A stretch of DNA of 64,000 bases, taken from positions 1,426,001 through 1,490,000 of the forward strand of contig CAVXWW010000004.1 of NCBI GenBank assembly GCA_963765545.1, in the 5' to 3' direction. The position numbers and the translations under genes were made by a program. This DNA is from JARRPM01 sp963765545 (GTDB lineage: Bacteria > Pseudomonadota > Gammaproteobacteria > Pseudomonadales > Halieaceae). Every line of letters starts with the position of its first letter. Within the stretch, counting starts at the first letter, position 1. Below, piece after piece: positions 27,123-35,492 of this stretch. The notes beneath the pieces were generated by a model. The model ran no database searches and was not told the DNA's origin. It worked only from the letters and a program-made list of their open reading frames with translations.

Positions 27123-27803
27123 ATGAAACTTTTTAACGTATTTACAACTCTGGCACTCAGTTCGGTTCTCCTGGCTGTTGCAGGAACAGCTAACGCCAAT
27201 CCAATCACGCATTATTATAATTACACAGAAGCTGTAGGAGCCGTTTCTGGCGGATCCGTCACATACGCGTCGGTAGGTAACACACTTACAATTACAATCG
27301 ACAATACCACAACTGGCCCGCTCAGTTCGGCGATAACCGGAGTGGTTTTCGATATCGATGCGGACGTCGCGGCGGCAACTGTCGTTTCATTCAAAGATGG
27401 CACAAATACCGACATAGAAAACTGGGACATAGATTTTGATACTAAAGGCAGCATTACCCCCGGCAACACCAAAGTGGACATCTATTTTGCCAGAGGTAAT
27501 ATCCAGGACGGCATTTACAACGCCGCCAACGACTCAACCCCGAACACGGCTAACTTGGTCCCTGATGTAGCCATCTTAACTCTGCTGATTACCGATCCTG
27601 CAGGTTACGCGGGTCTGACCAGTATTAGCAACGATGTTCTGAGAATGCAGAGAACCGGCCTCAATGGGGAGGGTAGCCTGAAGCTTACCGGCTACGACGA
27701 CCCTGACGAGCCCGAGCCTGACCCCATTCCCTTGCCCGGCACTCTTCTGCTCCTCGGCGCTGGCCTTCTGGGTCTGAGACTGACTCGCAGGAGAGCTCTG
27801 TAA
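27123..27803 (+). CDS. PEP-CTERM sorting domain protein
   Basis: The 226-residue protein has a signal peptide (AGTANA end), a predicted beta-rich, Thr- and Asp-rich body, and an acidic spacer (DDPDEPEPDP). The C-terminal sorting tail is PLPGTLLLLGAGLLGL followed by a basic cluster ending RRRAL. The tripartite motif, hydrophobic helix and basic end are what exosortase A recognises; the motif reads PLP rather than PEP, a common variant. The likely fate is export, cleavage at the motif and release or attachment in the extracellular matrix. It is a single-gene unit with a sigma-54-like promoter and a strong terminator. Confidence 0.92.
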   Translation: MKLFNVFTTLALSSVLLAVAGTANANPITHYYNYTEAVGAVSGGSVTYASVGNTLTITIDNTTTGPLSSAITGVVFDIDADVAAATVVSFKDGTNTDIENWDIDFDTKGSITPGNTKVDIYFARGNIQDGIYNAANDSTPNTANLVPDVAILTLLITDPAGYAGLTSISNDVLRMQRTGLNGEGSLKLTGYDDPDEPEPDPIPLPGTLLLLGAGLLGLRLTRRRAL

Positions 27804-27830
27804 GCAGCAAGATTGACTCTTCCTTCGCAG

Positions 27831-27863
27831 AAAAAGCCCGTTCTTAGCAACGGGCTTTTTTTT
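27831..27863 (+). terminator. Intrinsic terminator after the PEP-CTERM gene
   Basis: Arms AAAAAGCCCGTT and AACGGGCTTTTT pair perfectly around a 6-base loop and run into eight consecutive T. It lies about 30 bases after the stop codon. Confidence 0.92.
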
Positions 27864-28002
27864 GCCCATTGCCTTCTACTCAAGCCCGAAGTACTAACCT
27901 TCAGCATTCTCGATCATCGCGCCTTGATATAAATCATAGTTACACCTGCCCGAAGCTGACAGCATGAGCCACCAGTCGACGCCAGCCAGCAGGGACGCAA
28001 CC

Positions 28003-29247
28003 ATGGACTTCTCCTACACCGACAAAACCAACCAGCTGCGCACCCGCGTAGACAACTTCATGCAGGACCACATCATCCCCCGCATCGGCCAGTGGCGGGA
28101 TGAGGTGCAGGCCGGGCAGTATCCCGTCTCTTTCATGGAAGACCTCAAAGCCCTGGCCAGATCCGAGGGTCTGTGGAACCTGTTCCTGCCCGGGCTGCGC
28201 GATGACGAGCCCGGCACCCGGCTCACCAACCTGGAGTACGCACCGCTGGCGGAGATCATGGGGCGAGTGCCGTGGTCGTCCGAGGTGTTCAACTGCAACG
28301 CGCCGGATACCGGCAATATGGAAGTGCTGCATATGTTTGCGACTGAACAGCAGCGCAAGGACTGGCTGGAGCCGCTGCTCAACGGTGAGATCCGCTCCGC
28401 CTTCGCCATGACCGAGCCGGACGTGGCGTCCTCCGACGCCACCAATATCCAGACCAGCATTGCCCGGGATGGCGACGATTACGTCATCAACGGGCGCAAG
28501 TGGTTTATCACCAACGCCCACCACCCCAACTGCCGAATTTTTATCCTGATGGGCAAGACCGATCCCAATGCCGATACCTATCGCCAGCAGTCGATGGTAC
28601 TCGTGCCCATGGATACGCCCGGGGTGGAGCTGGTGCGCAATGTCACCACGATTAACCACCACTCCCCGGAAGGACACTCAGAGGTGCTGTTTCGCAATGT
28701 GCGGGTGCCTGTGAGCAACCTGATCGGCAGCGAGGGCGACGGCTTCATGATCGCCCAGGCCCGCCTGGGACCCGGCAGAATCCATCACTGCATGCGCAGT
28801 ATCGGCATGGCAGAGGTGTGCCTGGACCTGATGGTGGCCCGCGCTCAGGAGCGCAAGACCTTCGGCAAGTACCTGTACCAGCACGGCGCCATCGGCGAGT
28901 GGATCGCCCGCTCGCGCATTGAAATAGAGCAGGCCAGGCTGTTAGTACTGAAAACCGCGGCAATGATAGACGAGGTGGGCGCCAAGGGCGCGCGCAAGGA
29001 GATCTCCATGATCAAGGTCATCGCCCCCACCCTGTTGCTCACCGTTGCTGATCGCGCCATGCAGGTGTTCGGCGCCATGGGCGTAAGCCCCGATACCCCG
29101 CTGGCCGATTTCTACACCGGAGGCCGGGTGCTGCGCTATGCCGACGGGCCCGACGAGGTGCACCTGCAGACCATCGCCCGGCTGGAACTCAAGGAGAGCG
29201 CCCACCGGCGTCTGGATATCGCGCAGTATATGACGCCGCAGCAGTAG
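28003..29247 (+). CDS. Acyl-CoA dehydrogenase (ACAD10/11-like)
   Basis: The 414-residue flavoprotein should oxidise acyl-CoA to enoyl-CoA. Family marks are AFAMTEPDVASSDATN (FAD/substrate motif), YVINGRKWFITNA, GEGFGF-type region GSEGDGFMIAQARLGPGR, and QVFGAMGVSPDTPL with the C-terminal YADGPDEVHLQTIAR. That last motif is where the catalytic Glu sits in the ACAD11 branch. The ATG at 28003 has an AGGGA ribosome site; an ATG at 27964 is also in frame. It stands alone. Confidence 0.92.
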   Translation: MDFSYTDKTNQLRTRVDNFMQDHIIPRIGQWRDEVQAGQYPVSFMEDLKALARSEGLWNLFLPGLRDDEPGTRLTNLEYAPLAEIMGRVPWSSEVFNCNAPDTGNMEVLHMFATEQQRKDWLEPLLNGEIRSAFAMTEPDVASSDATNIQTSIARDGDDYVINGRKWFITNAHHPNCRIFILMGKTDPNADTYRQQSMVLVPMDTPGVELVRNVTTINHHSPEGHSEVLFRNVRVPVSNLIGSEGDGFMIAQARLGPGRIHHCMRSIGMAEVCLDLMVARAQERKTFGKYLYQHGAIGEWIARSRIEIEQARLLVLKTAAMIDEVGAKGARKEISMIKVIAPTLLLTVADRAMQVFGAMGVSPDTPLADFYTGGRVLRYADGPDEVHLQTIARLELKESAHRRLDIAQYMTPQQ

Positions 29248-29277
29248 GGGTGTTACCTGTTCCTTAGCTCCGCCTGG

Positions 29278-29496
29278 TCAAGGCTGCCACTGAATATCAA
29301 CCTTACGTTGATGGTTGGCACAATCGCGCAGGTATAGATTGATGAGGCTTTGATAGGGAACCCCCGACTCCTCTGCCATACTTTTAAAATACTCAATCAC
29401 ATCCTCACTCAGCCGAATGGTTACGGGCTTCTTGAGCTTGGACGCGTAAGGATTTTTGCGGGACTTCATTTCTGAAAAATCATACTCACTTTTCAT
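29278..29496 (-). CDS. brnA: BrnA-type antitoxin (CopG-like)
   Basis: The 72-residue product contains KPVTIRLSEDVIEYFKSMAE and GVPYQSLINLYLRDCA, a ribbon-helix-helix DNA-binding fold of the BrnA type. It neutralises BrnT and represses the shared promoter. Its ATG overlaps the brnT stop by four bases, and the toxin-first order is normal for this family. Confidence 0.88.
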   Translation of the reverse strand: MKSEYDFSEMKSRKNPYASKLKKPVTIRLSEDVIEYFKSMAEESGVPYQSLINLYLRDCANHQRKVDIQWQP

Positions 29497-29780
29497 AGCG
29501 GATCACCCTGGTAATACTGACGCTCTCTGTTTGTGGCTTTCCGTGCCGAAATGATGCGAAGCTCCTCTCCGCCTTCTTGGATTTCACAATGAACCACGAT
29601 CAGAATTCGAGACTGGTTGCTCAAGCCAAGAAGAAGGTAGCGATCCTCATGTGACGATTGATTATCGTAAAACTGCACCGCGAACTCGTCATAGAAATCG
29701 GATTTCGCCTCTTCAAAGGAGACTCCATGCTTCTTTCTGTTGATTCGGGCTTTGGCTGGATCCCAGCTGAAAGTGATCAT
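29493..29780 (-). CDS. brnT: BrnT-type ribonuclease toxin
   Basis: The 95-residue product starts with FSWDPAKARINRKKHGVSFE and ends with EELRIISARKATNRERQYY, both strongly conserved in BrnT, an RNase toxin related to RelE. The His, Arg and Lys residues thought to be catalytic are present. The start codon lies directly against the operator palindrome, leaving no room for a Shine-Dalgarno site, so the mRNA is probably leaderless. Confidence 0.9.
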   Translation of the reverse strand: MITFSWDPAKARINRKKHGVSFEEAKSDFYDEFAVQFYDNQSSHEDRYLLLGLSNQSRILIVVHCEIQEGGEELRIISARKATNRERQYYQGDPL

Positions 29781-29814
29781 ACATACATCGTATGTACATA
29801 TGCAAAAGTGTCAA
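29781..29814 (-). promoter_or_regulatory. brnTA promoter and operator
   Basis: On the minus strand a TTGACA box (29809-29814) is followed after 16 bases by TACGAT (29787-29792). The -10 lies inside a perfect inverted repeat, ACATAC/GTATGT (29781-29795), the likely BrnA binding site. A start seven bases further on would fall on the A of the brnT ATG. Confidence 0.6.
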
Positions 29815-29878
29815 GCGCCTTAACAATTCATTTGCGGCAAGACCTGAAACCCCGAGTCTCCGCACTTTGTCCTGACAT

Positions 29879-29912
29879 AAAAAAAGGGCTTCTCACTGAG
29901 AAGCCCTTTTTA
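29879..29912. terminator. Bidirectional intrinsic terminator
   Basis: GGGCTTCTC and GAGAAGCCC form a 9-base stem around a short loop, with an A-run on the left and a T-run on the right, so it can stop transcription in both directions. Confidence 0.85.
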
Positions 29913-29916
29913 ACTT

Positions 29917-29935
29917 TGGTCGGGACGGCAGGATT
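29917..29935. repeat. Duplicate of the tRNA-Pro 3' end (att-like)
   Basis: TGGTCGGGACGGCAGGATT is identical to the 3' end of the tRNA-Pro gene at 30123-30141, including the CCA complement. Similarity continues for a few bases with one gap. This is the form of an attachment site left by integration at a tRNA gene, or of a decayed second tRNA. Confidence 0.6.
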
Positions 29936-30084
29936 GAATCACAACACCCGAAGGGGTGTTGTGACCCTGGGGGCTTCGCGCCTTACGGCGCTCGTTGCAA
30001 ATTACTGGCGCAATTTGTGAACCCGGGTACGCTCGGCCCCACGGGCCTCGCTAACGAACAAGGTCCTATCGTGCTGATCGAATA

Positions 30085-30120
30085 ACAAAAAGGCCTCTCC
30101 GCTGGAGAGGCCTTTTTGTT
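30085..30120. terminator. Bidirectional terminator downstream of tRNA-Pro
   Basis: AAAAAGGCCTCTCC and GGAGAGGCCTTTTT form a long stem around a short loop. On the minus strand it directly follows the tRNA-Pro gene. Confidence 0.85.
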
Positions 30121-30122
30121 AT

Positions 30123-30201
<79 letters not shown>

Positions 30202-30261
30202 AAGGGTGTCGCCGTTTCGGCGAGGGCGGCATTATACTCAATACCGCCGGTGATACAAAGG

Positions 30262-30627
30262 CTATTTGGCGGGCTGAAGCGCTGTCAGTAACTCTTCAAG
30301 TTCCTGAATGGTTTCCTTGATCATGACCTGGTTTTCACCTTCTGCGCCGTCTGTTTCGCCCTCACCGGTCATCCTCTGCCGGGCGCCGCCAATGGTGTAG
30401 CCCTGCTCGTACAACAGGCTGCGAATCTGGCGGATGGTGAGGACGTCTTCTCGCTGGTAATAGCGGCGGTTGCCACGGCGCTTGACGGGTTTCAGTTGGG
30501 GAAATTCCTGCTCCCAGTACCGCAGCACATGGGGTTTAACCGCACATAACTCGCTGACTTCACCTATGGTGAAATAGCGCTTTCCGGGGATCGCGGGCAA
30601 TTCATTATTGTGGCTCGGTTCCAGCAT
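30262..30627 (-). CDS. MerR family transcriptional regulator (downstream of ihfA)
   Basis: The 121-residue product has the MerR helix-turn-helix (YFTIGEVSELC, then HVLRYWEQEFPQLKP and NRRYYQREDVLTI). The second half is a dimerisation helix with no metal- or drug-binding domain. This short MerR protein is a fixed companion of ihfA and pheST in many gammaproteobacteria, and its target is not established. It overlaps the end of ihfA by about 23 bases, so it is in the same operon. Confidence 0.88.
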   Translation of the reverse strand: MLEPSHNNELPAIPGKRYFTIGEVSELCAVKPHVLRYWEQEFPQLKPVKRRGNRRYYQREDVLTIRQIRSLLYEQGYTIGGARQRMTGEGETDGAEGENQVMIKETIQELEELLTALQPAK

Positions 30628-30910
30628 ATTCTTCTACTCGGGCTTTGAGCTTTTGGCCTGGACGAAAGGTGACCACCCTGCGGGCGGAAATGGGGATCTC
30701 CTCTCCTGTTTTGGGGTTACGGCCGGGGCGCTGGCTCTTGTCGCGCAGATCGAAGTTACCGAACCCCGACAGCTTTACCTGCTCATTGTTTTCGAGGCAT
30801 CCGCGGATCTCCTCGAAGAACAGCTCGACAATTTCCTTGGCCTCGCGTTTGTTGAGCCCAAGCTCCTCAAACAGGCGTTCGGCCATTTCAGATTTTGTGA
30901 GAGCGCCCAT
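30605..30910 (-). CDS. ihfA: Integration host factor subunit alpha
   Basis: The 101-residue DNA-bending protein carries the full HU/IHF pattern: TKSEMAERLFEELGLNKREA at the start and the DNA-binding arm GRNPKTGEEIPISARRVVTF. With IhfB it forms the heterodimer that bends DNA; that matters for sigma-54 promoters such as those proposed in this window. It begins 11 bases after pheT and is co-transcribed with it. Confidence 0.96.
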   Translation of the reverse strand: MGALTKSEMAERLFEELGLNKREAKEIVELFFEEIRGCLENNEQVKLSGFGNFDLRDKSQRPGRNPKTGEEIPISARRVVTFRPGQKLKARVEEYAGTEPQ

Positions 30911-30921
30911 GGTTCCGTTAT

Positions 30922-33297
30922 CTAGTTCCTAAGCTCGGCTTTAAAGTTTTTTTCTAGCGAATCAATGACTTGATTCACTGCCAGATTGACATCTTCATCG
31001 CTAAGAGTGCGTGAATGGTCCCGGAAAGTCAAACCCAAAGCCAGGCTTTTCCTTTTAGGATCAATGCCTTTGCCCTCATAGACATCAAAAAGCCTTAAGT
31101 CATTCAGGTAACTGCCTGCCACCGCTCGAACATTTGCCAAAAGGTCAGCTGCTGGCACTGATTTGTCGACAACTACGGCTAAATCACGGCGAACTTCGGG
31201 GAACTTGGAGAGCTCAAGGAAGCGCGGAACTGCCCCCTCCAGTACCGCTTCCAGGTCGATTTCACCCACATACAGTGGCGCGGCCAGGTCCAGTTCCGCC
31301 TGGGCGACGGGGTGCAGGGCCCCCACATGGCCCACCCGCTGCCCCTTTCTGGTTATCTCTGCCGTCTGCCCCGGATGCAGCGCGGCGCGCTCGCTGGCGC
31401 GGAATGCCAGGCTGGCCGGGTCACGGGTCAGGGCGAACAGGCTCTCGATATCCCCTTTCAGGTCGAAGAAATCGGCCGCCTCCCCCGCGCCCGTCCAGGA
31501 CTCATCAAAACGGTGCCCGGATATCACCAGCGCCAGTGTAGGGACCTGCTGCAGGCCCTCCGCTCCCGGCACGAACCGCAGGCCTGTTTCAAACAGGCGG
31601 GTGCGCGGCTGCTGGCGATTGGTGTTGCGCAACACAGCGCCCACCAGCCCGGGCAGCAGGCTGGTGCGCATGACCGCCATATCCGCCGAGATGGGATTGG
31701 CCAGCGCCACCGGCGCCACTTCAGGGTCAAACAAGTGCTGCAGCCTGGGGTCAACAAAACTGTAGGTGATAGCCTCGCGATAACCGCGCGCGCTCAGATG
31801 GCGTCGCAACTGGCGAATGGACAGCTGTGTCTCGGGTCTGGCCGGCATCACCAGGTCGGCATGAATAGGCGTTGCGGGCACGCGGTTGTAACCGTATACG
31901 CGAGCCAGTTCCTCGAGCAGGTCTGCCTCGATGGCGATATCAAAGCGCCAGCTTGGCACGCTGCAGGTCCAACCTTCTGCGGTGGCCGTTACCCCGAGGC
32001 CCAGACCCGCCAGGATGCGCTCTACCTCGTCACCTGGCAGCTCCAGCCCCAGCATTTTACTGATTCGCTCCTTGCGCAGGCTCACCGGCGGACGCTTGGG
32101 CAACTGGTCCTCGGCCACCGCCTGCTCAATCGGTCCGGCCTCTCCACCCACGATGGACAACAGCAATTGACTGGCACGCTCCATAGCCGCCGCCTGCAGC
32201 TCGAAGTCCACGCCACGCTCAAAGCGGTGAGAGGATTCGGTGTGCAGGCCATAGGAACGGGCTTTGCCGGACAACAAATCAGGCGTAAAAAACGCGGCTT
32301 CCAGCAGGATGTTGGTCGTACTGTCACTCACCGCGGACGCCTGCCCGCCCATGATGCCGGCAATGGCCAGGGGGCCGGATTGATCGGCAATAACAAGCGT
32401 CTCCGGCTTGAGCTCGACGGTCTGCCCATCGAGTAATTCCAGCGGCTCGCCGGCCACAGCCTCACGCACCAAGATGCCACCGGTCAGTTTGTCCAGGTCA
32501 AATGCGTGCATGGGTTGCCCCAACTCCAGCAACACGTAGTTGGTCACATCCACCACGGCGTCGATGCTGCGAATACCGCAGCGGCGCAGTTTTTCCTGCA
32601 GCCACAGCGGGCTGGGGCGGGAGATGTCCACGCCCCGGATAATCCGGCCCAGGTAACGCGGGCAGCGCTGGGGTGCCGCCAGCTCCACGGGAAACACGTC
32701 ATCGATAGCGACACTGACCTTTTCGAACTCGGGCCACTGCACTGGCAGATCGTTCAACAGGCCGACTTCCCGGGCGATACCCGCAAGACCCAAACAATCC
32801 GCGCGGTTGGGCGTGAGGCCGATCTCTATGACCTTGTCATCCAGCCCCAGGTAATCGCGCAGGCTCAAGCCCAGCGGCGCATCGTCTGCCAGCTCCATCA
32901 GGCCGTCGTTGTTTTCCGACAGGCCCAGTTCCTGTTCGCCACACAGCATGCCCTGTGACTCAAGCCCGCGCAGCTTCGCCGGTTTTATCCTGAAGTCGCC
33001 GGGCAGAACCGCGCCCACCTTCGCAAGCGGCGCGACCAGGCCAGCACGGGCATTGGGCGCACCGCATACGATCTGCACGGTTTCACTGCCTGTATCCACC
33101 TCGCACACCTGCAACTTGTCCGCGTCCGGATGCGGCTGCGCGCTGACTATTTTCGCCACGACTACATCGCTGAATGAGCCGGCCACCGGCTCGATGGCTT
33201 CCACTTCCAGCCCCGCCATGGTGACCTGGTGTGCCAGCTCCTCGCTGGTCAAAGCCGGGTTCACCCACTCGCGCAGCCACTGTTCACTAATCTTCAC
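30922..33297 (-). CDS. pheT: Phenylalanine-tRNA ligase beta subunit
   Basis: The 791-residue subunit is full length. It has the N-terminal EMAP-like tRNA-binding domain (SAQPHPDADKLQVCEVDTG), the B3/B4 editing domain and B5 (GLTPNRADCLGLAGIAREVG), and the C-terminal anticodon-binding domain (SKFPEVRRDLAVVVD, LGLTFRDHSRTL). Together with PheS it charges tRNA-Phe as an alpha2beta2 enzyme. It follows pheS by about 20 bases. Confidence 0.97.
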   Translation of the reverse strand: MKISEQWLREWVNPALTSEELAHQVTMAGLEVEAIEPVAGSFSDVVVAKIVSAQPHPDADKLQVCEVDTGSETVQIVCGAPNARAGLVAPLAKVGAVLPGDFRIKPAKLRGLESQGMLCGEQELGLSENNDGLMELADDAPLGLSLRDYLGLDDKVIEIGLTPNRADCLGLAGIAREVGLLNDLPVQWPEFEKVSVAIDDVFPVELAAPQRCPRYLGRIIRGVDISRPSPLWLQEKLRRCGIRSIDAVVDVTNYVLLELGQPMHAFDLDKLTGGILVREAVAGEPLELLDGQTVELKPETLVIADQSGPLAIAGIMGGQASAVSDSTTNILLEAAFFTPDLLSGKARSYGLHTESSHRFERGVDFELQAAAMERASQLLLSIVGGEAGPIEQAVAEDQLPKRPPVSLRKERISKMLGLELPGDEVERILAGLGLGVTATAEGWTCSVPSWRFDIAIEADLLEELARVYGYNRVPATPIHADLVMPARPETQLSIRQLRRHLSARGYREAITYSFVDPRLQHLFDPEVAPVALANPISADMAVMRTSLLPGLVGAVLRNTNRQQPRTRLFETGLRFVPGAEGLQQVPTLALVISGHRFDESWTGAGEAADFFDLKGDIESLFALTRDPASLAFRASERAALHPGQTAEITRKGQRVGHVGALHPVAQAELDLAAPLYVGEIDLEAVLEGAVPRFLELSKFPEVRRDLAVVVDKSVPAADLLANVRAVAGSYLNDLRLFDVYEGKGIDPKRKSLALGLTFRDHSRTLSDEDVNLAVNQVIDSLEKNFKAELRN

Positions 33298-33318
33298 GTT
33301 ATCTACTCCAGACGTTGG

Positions 33319-34332
33319 CTAGAACTGCTCGAGAAAGCGCAGGTCGTTATCAAAAAACAGGCGCAGGTCGTTAACCCCGTAACGCAGCATGGCCAGGCGC
33401 TCCACCCCCATGCCGAAGGCAAAGCCCGAATACTTTTCCGGATCGATACCGGAGGACTCGAACACCTTCGGGTGCACCATGCCGCAACCCATGACTTCAA
33501 GCCAACCGGTATGGCTACAGACCCTGCAACCCTCTCCGCCACAATTGACGCACTGTATATCCACCTCGGCAGACGGTTCGGTAAAGGGGAAGTAAGACGG
33601 CCGGAACCGCACTTCCAGTTCCTTTTCGAAGAACTGGCGCAGGAAATCCGCTATCACGCCTTTGAGGTCGGCGAAGCTGGAATGCTCGTCCACCAGCAAC
33701 CCTTCCACCTGGTGGAACATGGGCGTATGGGTAAGGTCGGAATCACAGCGATAAACCCGACCCGGACAGATGATCCGCAGCGGCGGCTGCTGGCTCTCCA
33801 TCACCCGCACCTGTACCGGCGAGGTATGGGTGCGCAACACGGTGTGCTCATCCACGTAGAAGGTATCGTGCATGGCCCGCGCTGGATGGTGCTCCGGTAT
33901 ATTGAGCGCACCGAAGTTATGGTAGTCGTCCTCGATCTCCGGCCCTTCCACCACTTCAAACCCGATGGCGGTAAAGAAGTCTTCCATGCGCTCCATGGTC
34001 CGCGTGACGGGATGAATACCGCCCGTAGACTGACCCCGCCCCGGCAGTGTCACATCGATCGTCTCGGCGGCCAGTTTCGCTGCTATCACGGCGCCTTCAA
34101 GCTCTGCCTTGCGTGACCCGATCAGCCCCTGCAGTTCCTGCTTGACCACATTGATCTTCGCACCGGCCGCCGGCCGTTCTTCAGCAGACAGTTTTCCCAG
34201 GCCTTTTAAAAGCGCAGTAAACTGCCCTTTCTTACCCAGGTAATCGACGCGCAGTTGCTCCAGCGCAGTACCATCTTCCGCACTGGATATCGCGGCTTTG
34301 GCTTCACTGGCAAGTTGTTCGAGGTTTTCCAT
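33319..34332 (-). CDS. pheS: Phenylalanine-tRNA ligase alpha subunit
   Basis: The 337-residue class II synthetase subunit has its coiled-coil N-terminus (MENLEQLASEAKAAIS), motif 2 (CPGRVYRCDSDLTHTPMFHQ) and motif 3 (GFAFGMGVERLAML). It also keeps the HPA motif region EHHPARAMHDTFY. The frame is open upstream to 34440, but the family start is the ATG at 34332. About 520 bases with two palindromic repeats separate it from rplT. Confidence 0.97.
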   Translation of the reverse strand: MENLEQLASEAKAAISSAEDGTALEQLRVDYLGKKGQFTALLKGLGKLSAEERPAAGAKINVVKQELQGLIGSRKAELEGAVIAAKLAAETIDVTLPGRGQSTGGIHPVTRTMERMEDFFTAIGFEVVEGPEIEDDYHNFGALNIPEHHPARAMHDTFYVDEHTVLRTHTSPVQVRVMESQQPPLRIICPGRVYRCDSDLTHTPMFHQVEGLLVDEHSSFADLKGVIADFLRQFFEKELEVRFRPSYFPFTEPSAEVDIQCVNCGGEGCRVCSHTGWLEVMGCGMVHPKVFESSGIDPEKYSGFAFGMGVERLAMLRYGVNDLRLFFDNDLRFLEQF

Positions 34333-34400
34333 TTGTTTTGGTCTCGATCTCAGTTCACAAAGTTCTCTTAGCTTCCACCGCCGTCCCACACTGCCAACAA

Positions 34401-34489
34401 GCACTACTGGGACTCGGCGTGAATACATCCTGGTAGGCACGTATCCCGGACGCGGACCGGGCCATCCATGGCCTCAACGGTCCCAGTGC
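34401..34489 (-). repeat. Palindromic intergenic repeat, copy 1
   Basis: Outer arms are GCACTACTGGGAC and GTCCCAGTGC (imperfect, with a 3-base insertion). On the minus strand it contains GAGGCCATGGATGGCC and, further on, CCTACCAGGATGTATTCACG. The same order of motifs recurs in copy 2 on the other strand. Confidence 0.65.
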
Positions 34490-34581
34490 CGCTTACCGGC
34501 AGATTGTGACTACCTCCTCCCCTTCACATCGGGAGACAATTTTCTCGGCTTTTTTCACCACTTTCAGACTCGGTGTTAGCG

Positions 34582-34691
34582 CAGAGTATACGAGTGGGCC
34601 ATGCTGGACCGTGTGAGGCCATGGACGGCCGAACACGAGCCTACATGGACGTACTTGTGGCGTGTCCAGCATGGGCCACTCGTATGCTCTG
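34582..34691 (+). repeat. Palindromic intergenic repeat, copy 2
   Basis: Arms of 28 bases (34582-34609 and 34664-34691) pair at 26 positions. The centre holds GAGGCCATGGACGGCC and CCTACATGGACGTACTTGTG, matching copy 1 in the opposite orientation. Confidence 0.75.
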
Positions 34692-34750
34692 TGCGGCGAG
34701 ATATACCTCTAGCCTGACGGCAAGAACCACGCCATGCTCTTCACATTCGC

Positions 34751-34788
34751 AAAAACAAAAAAAGGGAAAGAGCGCTGCCCTTTCCCTT
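34751..34788 (-). terminator. Intrinsic terminator after rplT
   Basis: On the minus strand AAGGGAAAGG pairs with CTTTCCCTT around a GC-rich loop and runs into a seven-base T-run. It ends the thrS-infC-rpmI-rplT unit, so pheST probably has its own promoter. Confidence 0.85.
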
Positions 34789-34849
34789 GATGTCTTACAT
34801 GTAGCCAGCGAACCGCTGGGCGGCAATCCGCCCGGGCGGTGGGGTGGGC

Positions 34850-35206
34850 TTAGGCCAGTGCGGCCTTCGCTTGCTCCACAACCGCGCTAAAAGCCGGCTT
34901 GTCATGCACTGCCAGATCGGCAAGAACGCGCCGGTCCAGGCTGATGTCGGCCTTTTTCAGGCCATTGATCAAGCGGCTGTAGCTCAAGCCATTGGCACGG
35001 GACTGGGCATTGATACGCGTGATCCACAGCGCGCGGAACTGGCGCTTGCGCTGACGACGGTCACGGTAAGCATACTGGCCAGCCTTGGTAACGGCTTGCT
35101 TGGCAACACGAAAAATACGGCTGCGGGCACCATAGTAACCCTTGGCCTGCTTTAAAATCTTCTTGTGACGGCGATGAGCCACCACTCCACGTTTTACACG
35201 GGGCAT
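34850..35206 (-). CDS. rplT: 50S ribosomal protein L20
   Basis: The 118-residue protein starts PRVKRGVVAHRRHKKILKQA, a near-invariant L20 sequence, and contains RDRRQRKRQFRALWITRINA. L20 binds 23S rRNA early in assembly and represses its own operon in enterobacteria. It follows rpmI by about 30 bases. Confidence 0.97.
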   Translation of the reverse strand: MPRVKRGVVAHRRHKKILKQAKGYYGARSRIFRVAKQAVTKAGQYAYRDRRQRKRQFRALWITRINAQSRANGLSYSRLINGLKKADISLDRRVLADLAVHDKPAFSAVVEQAKAALA

Positions 35207-35237
35207 AGTCTTCTCCTGTCTCTTTGATGGCTAAGCG

Positions 35238-35432
35238 TTAGTTCGCCCGCAGCATGCGGTCGATAAGTACCTTGTCGTTTTTGTGGATCATTGAAGTTCC
35301 ACGCAACTGGCGCTTACGCTTGGTCGTCATCTTGGTCAGGATGTGGCTTTTATGAGCGCTTTTGCGCTTATATCCACCGGCCGTTTTCTTGAACCGCTTG
35401 GCGGCCCCGCTGTGAATTTTTGCTTTTGGCAT
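35238..35432 (-). CDS. rpmI: 50S ribosomal protein L35
   Basis: The 64-residue basic protein begins MPKAKIHSGAAKRFKKTAGG and contains KSHILTKMTTKRKRQLRG, typical of L35. The ATG at 35432 is the family start and has a GGAG site nine bases away; an ATG two codons earlier is too close to it. Confidence 0.96.
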   Translation of the reverse strand: MPKAKIHSGAAKRFKKTAGGYKRKSAHKSHILTKMTTKRKRQLRGTSMIHKNDKVLIDRMLRAN

Positions 35433-35492
35433 AATCAAATACTCCGCATTCGAGTGTTAATAAATTGAAGAATCAAGGGCATTCACGGGCCA

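Larger units (their letters stand above)
29815..30122. other. Structured intergenic region between brnTA and tRNA-Pro
   Basis: It holds two bidirectional terminator hairpins, a partial copy of the tRNA-Pro 3' end, and several smaller hairpins, among them CACAACACCC/GGGTGTTGTG at 29939-29962. No coding gene is supported. Its GC-rich palindromic content suggests the remnant of a small mobile or tRNA-derived element. Confidence 0.5.
34333..34849. other. rplT-pheS intergenic region with two related palindromic elements
   Basis: No gene is visible in these 517 bases. They contain two members of one repeat family in opposite orientation (34401-34489 and 34582-34691) and the rplT terminator (34751-34788). 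I see no Phe-rich leader peptide of the pheM type. Confidence 0.6.
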
